Positions 34,169 through 44,497 of a DNA stretch of 64,000 nucleotides are shown here, piece after piece. Each line of letters starts with the position of its first letter. Positions within the stretch are counted from its first letter, which is position 1. The notes under the pieces were generated by a model. It was not told the DNA's origin. It saw only the letters and a list, made by a program, of their open reading frames with translations, and did not search any database. A program made the translations under genes and the position numbers. Source of the stretch: Candidatus Thiodiazotropha sp. CDECU1 (GTDB lineage: Bacteria > Pseudomonadota > Gammaproteobacteria > Chromatiales > Chromatiaceae); assembly GCF_963455295.1 (NCBI RefSeq), contig NZ_OY734020.1, forward strand, positions 2,046,001 through 2,110,000, written 5' to 3'.

Positions 34169-35044
34169 TCAATTACAGCTTACGCCGCGTATCGGTGCGT
34201 ATCCCTTTTTCAGCAGAATACATTGACCGGTGTCGCTTTTGACCCAGTCAAGATAGGTTTTGATGGCTCCCGTTGGTTCACCATTGGTATACATGAATAG
34301 TGGTCGTGCAATAGGGTAACTGCGGTCACTGGCCGTCTCGACACTGGGACTGATGCAAGTAGCGCCTTCCTTAGAAACGCAGGCCATTTTGATATGGTCG
34401 GTGGCATAGGCCAATCCGCTGTAGCCAATCGCGCATGGGGTCTTCTCAACAAGATCGACCACATCCTTTGAGCCATGCATGTCAAGTGTACCCTGGCGAT
34501 ACTTGCCTTTTTTGCCGAGGACTTCCTTTTTGAAATAGACGTAGGTACCGGAGTTGTTCTGACGACTCACAACGACGATCTCTCCACCCTTACACCCTGG
34601 CACTTCCAAACCTAAATCGGACCATTTCGTGGATTTGCCACCGCGCCCGAATATGGATTTCAGCTGTTCATAGTTGAAGGTATCTGCCGGATTGTTCTGA
34701 TGGATAAAAACAGCGAGGGCGTCGTAACCAACCACATGCTCAATGGGATCCTGCCCCTTGGATTTCGCCAGCTTTAACTCTTTCTTCTTCATCTGTCGAC
34801 TGGCATTGGCGATGTCTACCGTACCGTTGATCATGGCGGCGATGCCTGTACCCGAACCGCCTCCTGACACGGCAACCGCCACATTGGCGTCAACCTTACC
34901 GTATTCCTCAGCCCAGGCCTGGGCAACATTGACCAGTGTGTCAGAGCCCTTGTTCTGAATGACGGTGCGATCCGCCGCCTGTGCGGAGAGAAGACAAAAC
35001 AGGCTGCTGGCTGCCACTGAAATGACAATTGAGATTTTCCTCAT
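34169..35044 (-). CDS. pstS: Phosphate-binding protein PstS
   Basis: 291 residues from ATG 35044 (AAGGGTGTTCATA upstream), signal peptide MRKISIVISVAASSLFCLLSAQAA. Phosphate-binding loops: NKGSDTLVNVAQAW, VSGGGSGTGIAAMINGTVDIANASR, VVVSRQNNSGTYVYF. Periplasmic receptor for the Pst importer and first gene of the operon; the other genes follow after 160 bp. Two Cys pairs (CKGG, CVSKEGATC, GQC..VSC) may form disulfides. Confidence 0.92.
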   Translation of the reverse strand: MRKISIVISVAASSLFCLLSAQAADRTVIQNKGSDTLVNVAQAWAEEYGKVDANVAVAVSGGGSGTGIAAMINGTVDIANASRQMKKKELKLAKSKGQDPIEHVVGYDALAVFIHQNNPADTFNYEQLKSIFGRGGKSTKWSDLGLEVPGCKGGEIVVVSRQNNSGTYVYFKKEVLGKKGKYRQGTLDMHGSKDVVDLVEKTPCAIGYSGLAYATDHIKMACVSKEGATCISPSVETASDRSYPIARPLFMYTNGEPTGAIKTYLDWVKSDTGQCILLKKGYAPIRGVSCN

Positions 35045-35171
35045 TATGAACACCCTTAAATAGTTGTATTCGATTATCCGAAAAAGCACAAAAAACGAAA
35101 ATGGATGGTTGAACTGGTAACCTAAATCAACGTCAGGTACCTTGTTATTTTTTTCTGTCCCGCAATCAATG

Positions 35172-35222
35172 ATTACAGAAAGATTACAACTATATGTAAA
35201 TAATATTACAGTTTCGTGACAA
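35172..35222 (-). promoter_or_regulatory. Two tandem Pho boxes upstream of pstS
   Basis: On the minus strand TTGTCACGAAACTGTAAT (35205-35222) matches the Pho box CTGTCATAWAWCTGTCAY at about 14 of 18 positions; TTGTAATCTTTCTGTAAT (35172-35189) at about 13. They are 33 bp apart, three turns of the 11-bp PhoB repeat, and 130-180 bp upstream of pstS. The rest of 35045-35465 is AT-rich and gene-free. Confidence 0.7.
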
Positions 35223-35465
35223 GAAAAGGTTATTTATTTATTTATTTTTTTTCAGCGCAGTGAAAATTACATGCTGCCAGCCAAACTGACCCGTCCGACA
35301 GGGACCTGGTGTGATGATTGCGTAGATCTGACTGTTTGGTAAACATATTTATAACTAATTGATATTTCACTGTTATATATGCGGCACCCTGGTGGGCATT
35401 GTGCAGCTGAAGGCAGTGATTTCCCAAGAGTCTAGAATTAAGGTAGTTACATTGTGAGGTGGATT

Positions 35466-36833
35466 GTGTCTCGATATGTGATGTCCCTTCTGTTGTTCAG
35501 CTGTTTTGCTTTCCTATGTTTTGGTCAGCCATCTGCGGATCCGCCAAGCAACAAGGGTCTTCTTCTCCAGGTCTCTGGTGCCATAGGACCTGCCACTGCG
35601 GATTATCTTGATCGGGCCTTGGATAAGGCTGAACAGGAAGCCGTGGAGTTGGTTGTCCTGCAGATGGATACCCCGGGCGGTCTGGACACTTCGATGCGGG
35701 CCATGATCAAACGCATCATCGCCTCCCAGGTGGCTGTGGTCACCTATGTGGCGCCTGGTGGTGCGCGTGCCGCGAGTGCCGGTACATATATACTCTATGC
35801 CAGCCATGTCGCGGCAATGGCACCGGGCACCAATCTGGGGGCTGCCACCCCTGTGTCCCTGGGTGGAGTTCCGAAAGCGACACCAGACAAAACCAAGGCA
35901 GAAGATGAGAGGGAGGATGATCGAGTCCCGGCGACAGATGCCAAGACAAGCAAAGTCGTCAATGACGCAGCCGCCTATATACGCAGCCTGGCAACTTTAA
36001 GAAAGCGCAATGGGGATTGGGCCGAAAAGGCGGTTAGGGATGGGGCCAGTCTCTCCGCTGAAGAGGCGTTGAAACAGGGTGTGATCGATCTGATTGCAGC
36101 AGACATCAACAGCCTGCTCTCTGCACTGAACGGCACCGAGGTGGAGCTACCCCTGGGCGGTAAGACCCTGAATACCGAGCATCTGGTTTTGCAGAAACAC
36201 CTGCCAGATTGGCAGAGTCAGTTGTTGAGCATTATCAGTAATCCCAATCTGGCATATATCCTCATGCTGGTGGGCATCTATGGCCTGATATACGAGTTTG
36301 CCAATCCCGGTTCCATTGTCCCCGGTACGGTGGGCGCCATCTCCCTGCTGCTGGCGCTCTATGCATTCCATCTGCTGCCTATCAACTATGCCGGTGTTGC
36401 ATTGATCCTGCTTGGACTCTCTTTGATGGTTGGGGAGGCCTTCGTGCCCAGTTTCGGTACCTTGGGCATAGGCGGTGTGGTTGCCTTCACCATCGGCTCA
36501 TTGATCCTCATCGATACCGACCAGGCGGGATTCGGTATATCGCTGCCACTGATCCTGGTTGTAGCCGTGAGCAGTGCCTTCCTCATGGTCTTCGTCATCG
36601 GCATGGCCCTTAAATCCCGTAACCGCCCTGTGGTGAGTGGACGTGAGGAGATGTTGACCAGCGAAGGTGTGGTAGTGGAAGATTTCACCGGTGATGGTGA
36701 TATCAGGGTGCATGGTGAGATTTGGCGGGCCCGCTCCGAGCAACCTGTTAAAAAAGATCAGCTGGTAGAGATTACCGGCAGAGAGGGCCTGGTATTAAAG
36801 ATTATGCCGGTTGATAAGGAGAAGGGATCATGA
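35466..36833 (+). CDS. nfeD: NfeD-type membrane serine protease (ClpP-like)
   Basis: 455 residues from the GTG at 35466 (GAGG 6 bp upstream); GTG 35454 and ATG 35481 are alternatives. Signal sequence, then a ClpP-class protease domain with [20 protein letters not shown] and the Ser in [33 protein letters not shown], then at least four membrane segments ([17 protein letters not shown] to [11 protein letters not shown]) and a C-terminal NfeD OB fold. It cleaves stomatin-like proteins; the slipin gene overlaps its stop by 4 bp. Confidence 0.9.
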   Translation: MSRYVMSLLLFSCFAFLCFGQPSADPPSNKGLLLQVSGAIGPATADYLDRALDKAEQEAVELVVLQMDTPGGLDTSMRAMIKRIIASQVAVVTYVAPGGARAASAGTYILYASHVAAMAPGTNLGAATPVSLGGVPKATPDKTKAEDEREDDRVPATDAKTSKVVNDAAAYIRSLATLRKRNGDWAEKAVRDGASLSAEEALKQGVIDLIAADINSLLSALNGTEVELPLGGKTLNTEHLVLQKHLPDWQSQLLSIISNPNLAYILMLVGIYGLIYEFANPGSIVPGTVGAISLLLALYAFHLLPINYAGVALILLGLSLMVGEAFVPSFGTLGIGGVVAFTIGSLILIDTDQAGFGISLPLILVVAVSSAFLMVFVIGMALKSRNRPVVSGREEMLTSEGVVVEDFTGDGDIRVHGEIWRARSEQPVKKDQLVEITGREGLVLKIMPVDKEKGS

Positions 36834-37585
36834 CGCTCTATTTCTATGCGGTTATTCTGTTTCTGGTCATCGCGTTTCTCACCTCGGCACTCAAGATATT
36901 GCGTGAGTATGAACGGGGTGTGGTGTTTTTGCTGGGGCGCTTCTGGCGGGTCAAGGGGCCAGGACTGATCATCATCATCCCGATAATCCAGCAATTCGTC
37001 AGAGTCGATCTACGCACCATCGTGCTCGATGTGCCCTCCCAGGATGTCATCTCCCGCGACAATGTCTCGGTCAAGGTCAATGCAGTGGTCTACTTCCGTG
37101 TACTGGATCCTGAGCGGGCGATAATTCAGGTAGAAGATTACATGGCCGCCACCAGCCAACTGGCTCAAACCACACTGCGTTCCGTGCTTGGGCAACACGA
37201 ACTGGATGAGATGCTGGCAGAACGCGACCGCCTGAATAACGATGTGAGGAACATCCTTGACCAACAGACCGATACCTGGGGGATCAAGGTATCCAATGTG
37301 GAGATCAAGCATGTCGACCTGGATGACAGCATGATCCGGGCGATCGCCCGCCAGGCCGAGGCAGAGCGGTCGCGGCGGGCGAAGATTATCCATGCTGAAG
37401 GCGAACAGCAGGCTGCTGAAAAGTTGGTTGAAGCGGCCAGTATCCTGGCCAAACAGCCGCAGGCGATTCAACTCAGGTACCTGGAGACCCTGACAGAGGT
37501 CGCCGGGGATAAGAGTCATACCCTGGTTTTTCCGCTGCCAATGGATCTGCTGGAACCGCTACTCAAAAAGAAGAGCAGCAGCTAA
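36830..37585 (+). CDS. Slipin (SPFH/stomatin family)
   Basis: 251 residues, one N-terminal membrane segment ([17 protein letters not shown]), then the SPFH domain ([63 protein letters not shown]) and a coiled-coil tail ([31 protein letters not shown]). Forms oligomeric scaffolds in membranes; the adjacent NfeD protease is its standard partner. Start overlaps the nfeD stop (ATGA). Confidence 0.93.
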   Translation: MTLYFYAVILFLVIAFLTSALKILREYERGVVFLLGRFWRVKGPGLIIIIPIIQQFVRVDLRTIVLDVPSQDVISRDNVSVKVNAVVYFRVLDPERAIIQVEDYMAATSQLAQTTLRSVLGQHELDEMLAERDRLNNDVRNILDQQTDTWGIKVSNVEIKHVDLDDSMIRAIARQAEAERSRRAKIIHAEGEQQAAEKLVEAASILAKQPQAIQLRYLETLTEVAGDKSHTLVFPLPMDLLEPLLKKKSSS

Positions 37586-37596
37586 CAGCTGTACAT

Positions 37597-37781
37597 TTGG
37601 TGGGGCAGGGCCCCACCCTACGCCCTAATGTCCGGGTCGAGAATAGGTGGGTGCTTGCAATGCATTTTGGTGGGGCAGAGCCCCACCCTACACCATATCT
37701 GACAACTGGATAAGCCATGCACTGGTGCGGTAAACCGCACCCTACACTTCGCTTACATGTAGGGTGCGGCTTGCCGCACCG
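37597..37781. repeat. Cluster of four REP-like palindromes
   Basis: Two copies of GGTGGGGCAGRGCCCCACC followed by CTAC (at ~37599 and ~37669) and two of GGTGCGGTAAACCGCACC / GGTGCGGCTTGCCGCACC (37724-37745 and 37759-37780), the last pair in inverted orientation. Each has a five-letter head (CCTAC or GTAGG) on one side only, as in REP elements. They fill the gap between slipin and the convergent flavoprotein gene and may end both transcripts. Confidence 0.8.
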
Positions 37782-37786
37782 TTGAC

Positions 37787-38329
37787 TCAATCCAGCTCTT
37801 CAAGGGTGGAGAGAAGCTGTGCATAGCTGGTTACCACCGAGGTGTATTCAAAATCCTGCAATCGTTTGACATTATCCAGGTCAACCTGTCTTGGATAGAC
37901 CATGACCATGCCGCCTGGCGCCTCTGTCTCCATTTCCGGCTCGGTATCGCAGGCGAAGACAATGCTCGGAATCCGGCACTTTCCGGCCTGGGCGTAAATG
38001 TTGGTTACCAAGCTATCGGCTATCCCCCAAACCATCTTGGCAATGGTATTGGATGTGGCAGGGGCGATTACCAGGCGCCTGTAACGACCCTGATAGAAGA
38101 GTCCCACCGGGGAGGCGCTGGCAGTGGTATCACGGAAACAGGTGAAGCGCTCTTTAAGTGTTTTTACATCGAAGTCGTACATTGGCAGCACTTCCGCCGC
38201 CGCCTTGCTCAGGAACAGGTCCACGTCGGATCGATGTTGTATCAGTTCAAGACACTCTTTGAGATAGTGACCGGATCCGGTGATCGCCCATGCTTCGCGC
38301 AACTTTGATTTCGAGGATGATTCATTCAT
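37787..38329 (-). CDS. HFCD-family flavoprotein (dihydromethanopterin-reductase/AfpA-like)
   Basis: 180 residues, cytosolic. Pattern AWAITGSGHYLKECLELIQ at the N-terminus, LVIAPATSNTIAKMVWGIADSLVTNIYAQAGKCRIPSIVFACD in the middle: the FMN-binding fold of the homo-oligomeric flavin-containing Cys decarboxylase family, closest in pattern to the archaeoflavoprotein/DmrB group. In methylotrophs relatives reduce dihydromethanopterin. Neighbouring C1 genes make such a role attractive, but it is inference. The catalytic His of Cys decarboxylases is not obvious. Confidence 0.7.
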   Translation of the reverse strand: MNESSSKSKLREAWAITGSGHYLKECLELIQHRSDVDLFLSKAAAEVLPMYDFDVKTLKERFTCFRDTTASASPVGLFYQGRYRRLVIAPATSNTIAKMVWGIADSLVTNIYAQAGKCRIPSIVFACDTEPEMETEAPGGMVMVYPRQVDLDNVKRLQDFEYTSVVTSYAQLLSTLEELD

Positions 38330-38437
38330 AGTGAACGTATAGTAAAAGATACCGGCACGCTTTTCAGTCGTAAAGGATAGAGAATTCGTCAGATAGGATG
38401 TTATGCAGGACTAGGACCATCCATGGTCTGGGAATTA

Positions 38438-40402
38438 TCAACGGGGCGGCGAGATTCCGAACCGTTTCATGCGCCGATAGAGAGTATTTCGACTGAGGGC
38501 GAGCTTTTTGGCGACCCTGCTGATATTCCAATGCATCTCTTCGAGCTCGCTCAAGAGTGCGTCGCGTTCAGCAATCGCCAGGGCATTGAGATTGGCTTCC
38601 GCTGCGTCTGGAAATTCATCGTCATAGACAATATTACGGATTTCCTCAGGCAGATCGTTGATTGTCACCAAGTTGTTTTCACACAGTGCCGTGCAGGTGC
38701 GAAGCACATTCCGCAGCTGGCGAATATTGCCTGGCCAGGGGAAGTTTTCGAGCAATTTCAGGGCTTCGGGTTCCCAGGTCAATTCCGCCGAGGAGCCTGC
38801 CTCCAACTGGGCGATGTGTTTGATCAGTTCAAGCTTGTCAGTGCGTTCCCGCAAGGGAGGCATGGTCATCGAGACGCCATGCAGCCGATAGTAGAGGTCC
38901 TCGCGGAAATCACCATCCTCCACCATGTCCTTGATGTTATGGTGGGTGGCGCTGACCAGCTTGAGGGAGACCTTGATCGGTTTTTCTCCGCCCAGGGGTG
39001 TCACTTCACGCTCCTCGAGCACCCTCAGCAGGCGGGCCTGCAGGTGCAGGGGCATATCGCCGATCTCATCAAGAAACAGGGTGCCGCCGTCTGCCTGTAC
39101 GATCTTGCCGCGGCTGCCCTCCCGGCTGGCCCCGGTGAATGCGCCAGGTCTGTAACCAAAGAGTTCACTCTCGATCAGGGATTCAGGCAGGGATGCGCAG
39201 TTCACTGCAATAAAGGCTTTTTCGTGTCGGGAGCTGGCCTGGTGCAATGCCCGGGCAAACATCTCCTTACCGGTGCCGGTCTCACCGAACAACATGCAGG
39301 GGACATCTCTTTCGATCAGTTTGATGGCGGTCTTCACGTTGCGCTTCATGCGTGGCTCATCGAAGTGCAGTGCGTCCAGGGAATCGGAACTCCCCAGGTA
39401 GTCATTCTCGTCACCCTTGTTGCTGTAAGGTGTTTTAGCCTTGGATTGGGAGACGTTGCTGCGGCAGCTCTTCTCCGGCGCCTGGAGGGTTGCAAAGAAA
39501 CGTTTGCCGTGTTGCGATTCCCGAATCGGGAAGGCATGGGTGTGGACGTTATTCAGCAGGGAGCCGAGGGAGGTGGTGAAGAGTTGCTGAATCGGGTGTC
39601 CCACGATCTGTTGTGGCGATTCCAGGTTGAGTTGGAATATGGCGCTACGATTGATGGCCAGTATCTTACCTTCTGCGTCGAAGGCGATGGCGCCCTCGCC
39701 AAGCGTGCTGATGAACTCTGAACGGGAATGAAAGCGCAGCACGAAGGCCTCTTTCATGGCACAGAAGAAAACCCGGTTTTCAATCACCTGGGCGGACATG
39801 TTCAACAGCACCATGGTGTGCTGCTGAGCCATCTGCGACTCGCTGGAGGCATCGAGTACCGCCAGGATGTCTCCATGGGGATCGAATATGGGTGCGGCGG
39901 CGCAGGTCAGGGTGGCATTGCGGGAGAAATAGTGTGACTGTTTGTGGATAACGAGGGGTTTCTGCTCAACCAGGCAGGTGCCCATGCCATTGGTGCCCTG
40001 AACAGACTCGCTCCACACGGCGCCCAGTTGCATACCGGCGTGTGCGGCAGCATCGGTGAATTGGGGATCACCGATGAAATTGAGCAGGATTCCGTCCTTG
40101 TCTGTCAGCATAATGGCATGACCGGAACCGGCCAGCTGCTGATAAAGATCGGTCATCTCGACCCGGGCGATGTCCAGCAGACGATCATACTTTTGCAGGC
40201 GGTCGCGCAGATCCTGTCGATCGATAATGACAGGCTTGGGTGACACGCCGGGATCGAGTCCGTATTCATCACGGCAGCGACGCCAGGACCTGAGTGTCAG
40301 GTCGTCTATATCGGAAGAGTGGATGATATGGCTGCCGTCAAGGGCGGCGCGTACGAACTCTTCGTGATTGGATATGTCGTTGTGAAGGATGGCTTTGTCC
40401 AC
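38438..40402 (-). CDS. Sigma-54-dependent activator, AcoR type (GAF-AAA+-Fis)
   Basis: 654 residues. The N-terminal sensor region has SWRRCRDEYGLDPGVSPKPV and a GAF domain (SVQGTNGMGTCLVEQKPLVIHKQSHYF, as in AcoR/AcoK activators), followed by a PAS-like part (EGAIAFDAEGKILAINRSA). AAA+ domain ~340-570: GETGTGKEMFARALH, GAFTGA sigma-54 contact loop, GGTLFLDEIGDMP. C-terminal Fis helix-turn-helix (NISRVAKKLALSRNTLYRRMKRFG). All residues for transcription activation are present. Likely controls C1 or alcohol oxidation genes through the sigma-54 promoters found here. Confidence 0.92.
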   Translation of the reverse strand: MDKAILHNDISNHEEFVRAALDGSHIIHSSDIDDLTLRSWRRCRDEYGLDPGVSPKPVIIDRQDLRDRLQKYDRLLDIARVEMTDLYQQLAGSGHAIMLTDKDGILLNFIGDPQFTDAAAHAGMQLGAVWSESVQGTNGMGTCLVEQKPLVIHKQSHYFSRNATLTCAAAPIFDPHGDILAVLDASSESQMAQQHTMVLLNMSAQVIENRVFFCAMKEAFVLRFHSRSEFISTLGEGAIAFDAEGKILAINRSAIFQLNLESPQQIVGHPIQQLFTTSLGSLLNNVHTHAFPIRESQHGKRFFATLQAPEKSCRSNVSQSKAKTPYSNKGDENDYLGSSDSLDALHFDEPRMKRNVKTAIKLIERDVPCMLFGETGTGKEMFARALHQASSRHEKAFIAVNCASLPESLIESELFGYRPGAFTGASREGSRGKIVQADGGTLFLDEIGDMPLHLQARLLRVLEEREVTPLGGEKPIKVSLKLVSATHHNIKDMVEDGDFREDLYYRLHGVSMTMPPLRERTDKLELIKHIAQLEAGSSAELTWEPEALKLLENFPWPGNIRQLRNVLRTCTALCENNLVTINDLPEEIRNIVYDDEFPDAAEANLNALAIAERDALLSELEEMHWNISRVAKKLALSRNTLYRRMKRFGISPPR

Positions 40403-40583
40403 CTTTATTTACCTCTGGTCGCAATCAGTCCCTGTAAGAAAGATGCCTCCTTGCCACCACATTTTATTTATTATTCAGGGGAATTTATAAATATTATCAA
40501 TATACTTTATTTATCGTGCTGAGTTTATGCCAATATGGCTCGATTGACAAATCGCAATCTGTCTGGTTATTAGGGGTAACCCT

Positions 40584-41414
40584 ATGGTAATGCTTAGTTT
40601 TTCACGCCCTCTCATCATGGGAATTCTAAATTTGACCCCGGATAGCTTTTCCGATGGTGGGCGTTACGAAACGACATCGGCAGTCAATCGCGCAATGGAG
40701 ATGGTGGCAGAGGGGGCAGACATCATTGATATTGGTGGGGAATCAACCCGTCCACAGGCATCCAGGGTCAGCGCCGCCGAGCAGAAACGTCGGGTCTTGC
40801 AGACCATACAGATATTGCGGGAGCGCCTGCCCGAAGGCTTTCCTATCAGCATCGACACCACCCTGAGTGAGGTTGCCCGAGATGCGATCGACGCTGGAGC
40901 CAGTATGATCAACGATGTATCAGCTGGGCGCGAGGATCCCGAGATGCTCGGGTTGGCAGGATCGGCTGATATTCCACTCGTGCTGATGCATATGCAGGGA
41001 ACACCGGAAACCATGCAGCATGCACCGGTGTACCGGGATGTGGTTTCAGAAGTGAAGGCGTTTTTGGAGCAGCGGATTGAAGCGGCACTGCGGGCTGGGG
41101 TGAAACCCGAAGCGCTATTGCTGGACCCGGGAATTGGGTTCGGCAAGCAAAAGCGACATAACTTGGAGTTGCTGGCTGATCTCCAGCAGATCGGTGAACT
41201 GGGTTATCCCCTGTTGCTCGGTGTGAGTCGTAAGCGTTTCATGGGCGCCATCAGCAATCAGACACAGCCTGAACAGTTGATACCCGCCACCTGTGCCTGT
41301 ACCGCCTTGGGAGTCATGGCCGGGGTGAAGGTGTTTCGGGTGCATGATGTGTGGCAGAATCGACAAGCGCTTGATGTGGCCTGGGCCATCCGTAATAACA
41401 ACTCATTCCAATGA
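40584..41414 (+). CDS. folP: Dihydropteroate synthase
   Basis: 276 residues, TIM barrel. Signatures IMGILNLTPDSFSDGGRY, DIIDIGGESTRPQA, NDVSAGREDPEML, LLLDPGIGFGKQKRHNLELL, LLLGVSRKRFMG. It joins p-aminobenzoate to the pterin in folate synthesis; a few members serve tetrahydromethanopterin. Its position between a sigma-54 activator, a flavoprotein and formate dehydrogenase, not beside ftsH/glmM as usual, hints at a C1-linked copy. AGGGG precedes the ATG. Confidence 0.88.
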   Translation: MVMLSFSRPLIMGILNLTPDSFSDGGRYETTSAVNRAMEMVAEGADIIDIGGESTRPQASRVSAAEQKRRVLQTIQILRERLPEGFPISIDTTLSEVARDAIDAGASMINDVSAGREDPEMLGLAGSADIPLVLMHMQGTPETMQHAPVYRDVVSEVKAFLEQRIEAALRAGVKPEALLLDPGIGFGKQKRHNLELLADLQQIGELGYPLLLGVSRKRFMGAISNQTQPEQLIPATCACTALGVMAGVKVFRVHDVWQNRQALDVAWAIRNNNSFQ

Positions 41415-41737
41415 TGTTGTGGTATGGTTAAAAAAAATGCCCCCTGTGGCTAGGGGATAGCCACTAGAAGGGCATTAAGGGTGGAGGAAATCTTTTCAAC
41501 AATCGAAGCAGAATCGATGGTAATCCATACGATTCAGGTCTGGCTTCTGTCTTTTCCTAGGCAGAATGCGGGCCAAGATGCGAAAATAATTTATAACATA
41601 CTGAAAAATATACAAAATAATTGATATATTTATATGAGCAACTGAGCCGTATGTGATTGGTTGCTACATATCTCGGAAAACTGTTACAGATGTGTCACAC
41701 CTTCTGTAACCATTCTCAAATTTGACATTTACCGACT
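41415..41737. terminator. Convergent intergenic region with two hairpins
   Basis: About 320 bp between folP and the convergent fdhA. Hairpin one, 41436-41476, pairs AATGCCC with GGGCATT and TGTGGCTA with TAGCCACTA; it follows a run of A and can stop transcription in either direction. Hairpin two, near 41680-41710, is GTTACAG..TGTGTCACA..CTGTAAC. No gene is seen. Confidence 0.6.
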
Positions 41738-44497
41738 CTATATAGGGTTGGAATCCTGACCAGGTTCTATCCGCACGGCACAGAACTTGAACTCTGGTAT
41801 TTTCGCCGCCGGATCCAGTGCTTCATTGGTCAACAGGTTTGCCGCCGCTTCGTGGTAACAGAAGGGGAGGAATACCTGGCCGGGAGAGACACCTTCGTCG
41901 GCTCGGGCATACGCGGTTACCACCCCTCGTCTCGATTGCAACATGATCGGGCCACCAGGTTCTATATCGATGCGTGCGAGTTCCTGGGGATGGAGGCTGG
42001 CAACCGGGATCGGTTCGATCTTGTCGAGCACCTCCGCACGTCGGGTCATGGCTCCGGTGTGCCAATGTTCCAACTGGCGACCGGTGATCAGTACCCAGGG
42101 ATACTCATGATCCGGCAGCTCGTCGGCGTTGGTAAAGGGTGCGGGTGTAAAGCTCGCCCTGCCGGACGGGGTTGGAAATGTATCGGTGAAAATAACCGGC
42201 TGTCCCGGATCGTCTTCATTTTCACAGGGGTAGGTTATGGCACCCTCCTGCTCCAGGCGCTCCCAGGAGATACCGGCGATACTCGGCATTGCCTGACGCA
42301 TCTCGGCAAACACCTCCTTGGGATGATCGTAGTGCCAGTCCAGGCCTAACCTGCGTGCCATCTCCTGGATGATCTCCAGGTCCTGTCTGGCCTCGCCCGG
42401 TGGATCGATAGCCTGGCGCCCCAACTGTACCCTCCGATCGGTGTTGGTGAAGCTGCCGTCCTTTTCGGCAAAGGCGGAGGCGGGCAGAATGACATCCGCG
42501 TACCAGGCAGTCTCGGTCATGAAGATGTCCTGCACCACCAGATGTTCCAGACTGGCCAGGGCCTTGCGGGCATGGTTCAGGTTGGGATCTGACATGGCCG
42601 GGTTCTCGCCCATGATGTACATGCCCCGGATGGTGCCTTCGGTGATGGCATGCATGATCTCGACCACGGTCAGGCCCGGTTTAGCATCCAGGGGTGTCCC
42701 CCACAGGGCTTCGAATTTGGCGCGGATCTCCGGGTTGTCCACCCGCTGATAGTCGGGGAAGACCATAGGTATCAGCCCTACATCGGAGGCCCCTTGTACG
42801 TTGTTCTGCCCCCGTAGAGGGTGCAGCCCGGTGCCCGGACGGCCGATCTGTCCGGTCATCAGGGCCAGGGAGATGAGTGCCCGGGAATTGTCGGTGCCAT
42901 GCACATGCTGGGAGACCCCCATGCCCCAGAAGATAATTGAGGCCTTGGATGATGCATACAGATGCGCCACTTCTCGAATGGTTTCAGCGTCGATGCCGCA
43001 GATAGGCTCCATGGCTTCCGGCGTGAAGGCGCGCAGGTGCTCCGCCAACACCTCATAGCCGTTGGTGCGGTTGTTGACGAATTGCTCATCCACAAGCCCC
43101 TGTTCGATCACCGCATTCATGATGGCGTTGAGCAGGGCCACGTCGGTATCGGGCTTGAACTGGAGGAAATGGGAGGCGTGTCTGGCAATGGTGGTGCGTC
43201 GTGGGTCCATCACAACCAGGGTCTTACCGGCCTTGACCTGATTCTTGATAAAGGTTGCCGCCACCGGGTGGTTATCGGTGGTATTGGAACCGATGATCAG
43301 TATCAGCTCTGCCTGGTCCACGTCCGCCACCGGGTTGGAGACAGCGCCTGAGCCGATCATCTCCAGCAGTGCCACTACGGAAGAGGCATGACAGAGGCGG
43401 GTGCAGTGATCCACATTGTTGCTGCCAAAGCCTGTACGGACCAGCTTTTGAAACAGATAGGCCTCCTCGTTGGAGCCCTTGGCGGAGCCGAAGCCCGCCA
43501 ACGCGGCAGCTCCCCGCTCATCCCTCATCTTAACCAGTCCGCCAGCGGCAAATGTCAGGGCCTCCTCCCAACTCGCTTCGCGGAAACCGGCGAAGGGGTT
43601 TTTGTGATCGAGGGCCAGCTCGGCCCGTTTGGGGGCATCATCACGGCGAATCAGCGGCACGGTCAGACGGTGTTTATGGTGTACATAATCGAAACCGTAA
43701 CGTCCTTTGACACACAGGCGGGAGTTGTTGGCCGGCCCGTCGCGCCCGGTAACATAGCGTATGCGGTTATCACTCACATGGTAGGTAAGCTGGCAGCCGA
43801 CGCCGCAATAGGGACATACCGAATCGATCTGTTTCTCGGTCTGCTCCAATCCCAGGCCGTTGGCCGGCATCAGCGCCCCCGTGGGACAGGCCTGTACACA
43901 CTCGCCACAGGCGACACAGCTGCTCTCGGCCAGGCTCTCTTCCGCATCGAAGACGATACTCGAGGCGCCACCTCGCCAGGCATAGCCGATCACATCGTTG
44001 ACCTGCTCTTCGCGACATGCGCGCAGACAGCGGGTGCACTGGATACAGGCATCCAGATTAACCGCGATGGCTGGATGAGAACTGTCCGCCACCGGTTGGC
44101 GGCGGCTGGGGAAGCGGGGCTTGCCCAGATCCATCTTTTGCGACCACTGGTCAAGCTCATTGTGGTGGCTGTAGCAGGTCTCGGCCATGTCGGATTGAAG
44201 CAGCTCCAATACCAGCTGTTGTGCCTTGCGAGGTCGTTCGCCCTGGCTATTCACCACCATCCCGTCGCTTGGTGCCCGGCAACAGGAGGCGGCCAGGGTG
44301 CGCTCACCCTCGATCTCCACCACACAGGCCCGGCAGTTGCCGTCGGGTCGCAGACCCTCCTTGTAACAGAGATGGGGGATTTCGACCCCGGAGCGTTTCG
44401 CTACCTGCAACAGGCTCTCCCCTGGCATGGCGCTTTGTGGCTTGCCATCCAGGGTGAAATTGATGCTGCCTTGGGGGGGCTGAGGATCATTCGCCAT
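41738..44497 (-). CDS. fdhA: NAD-linked formate dehydrogenase, molybdo/iron-sulfur alpha subunit
   Basis: 919 residues. Order: [2Fe-2S] domain (YKEGLRPDGNCRACVVEIEGERT), ferredoxin-type clusters CIQCTRCLRACREE and CVACGECVQACPTGAL, cluster near the catalytic domain CPYCGVGCQLTYH, then the bis-MGD molybdopterin domain with the metal-ligand Cys in NVDHCTRLCHAS (Cys, not selenocysteine), and C-terminal molybdopterin-binding domain (YPWVLITGRQLEHWHTGAMTRR). It oxidises formate to CO2 in the cytoplasm and passes electrons to the NuoEF-like partner encoded upstream with an 11-bp overlap. Members of this FdsA-like type are reversible. Confidence 0.93.
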   Translation of the reverse strand: MANDPQPPQGSINFTLDGKPQSAMPGESLLQVAKRSGVEIPHLCYKEGLRPDGNCRACVVEIEGERTLAASCCRAPSDGMVVNSQGERPRKAQQLVLELLQSDMAETCYSHHNELDQWSQKMDLGKPRFPSRRQPVADSSHPAIAVNLDACIQCTRCLRACREEQVNDVIGYAWRGGASSIVFDAEESLAESSCVACGECVQACPTGALMPANGLGLEQTEKQIDSVCPYCGVGCQLTYHVSDNRIRYVTGRDGPANNSRLCVKGRYGFDYVHHKHRLTVPLIRRDDAPKRAELALDHKNPFAGFREASWEEALTFAAGGLVKMRDERGAAALAGFGSAKGSNEEAYLFQKLVRTGFGSNNVDHCTRLCHASSVVALLEMIGSGAVSNPVADVDQAELILIIGSNTTDNHPVAATFIKNQVKAGKTLVVMDPRRTTIARHASHFLQFKPDTDVALLNAIMNAVIEQGLVDEQFVNNRTNGYEVLAEHLRAFTPEAMEPICGIDAETIREVAHLYASSKASIIFWGMGVSQHVHGTDNSRALISLALMTGQIGRPGTGLHPLRGQNNVQGASDVGLIPMVFPDYQRVDNPEIRAKFEALWGTPLDAKPGLTVVEIMHAITEGTIRGMYIMGENPAMSDPNLNHARKALASLEHLVVQDIFMTETAWYADVILPASAFAEKDGSFTNTDRRVQLGRQAIDPPGEARQDLEIIQEMARRLGLDWHYDHPKEVFAEMRQAMPSIAGISWERLEQEGAITYPCENEDDPGQPVIFTDTFPTPSGRASFTPAPFTNADELPDHEYPWVLITGRQLEHWHTGAMTRRAEVLDKIEPIPVASLHPQELARIDIEPGGPIMLQSRRGVVTAYARADEGVSPGQVFLPFCYHEAAANLLTNEALDPAAKIPEFKFCAVRIEPGQDSNPI

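Noticed and set aside
37597-37781. CRISPR array
   Set aside because: The repeats are short palindromes of two kinds with irregular spacing and no unique spacers; no cas gene is in the window.
38423-39721. 432-residue plus-strand ORF
   Set aside because: It is the antisense shadow of the sigma-54 activator gene, which has clear domains.
41680-41710. A third copy of the GTGTCAC activator site
   Set aside because: The TGTGTCACA here is the tip of a longer hairpin between two convergent genes, where no promoter is expected.
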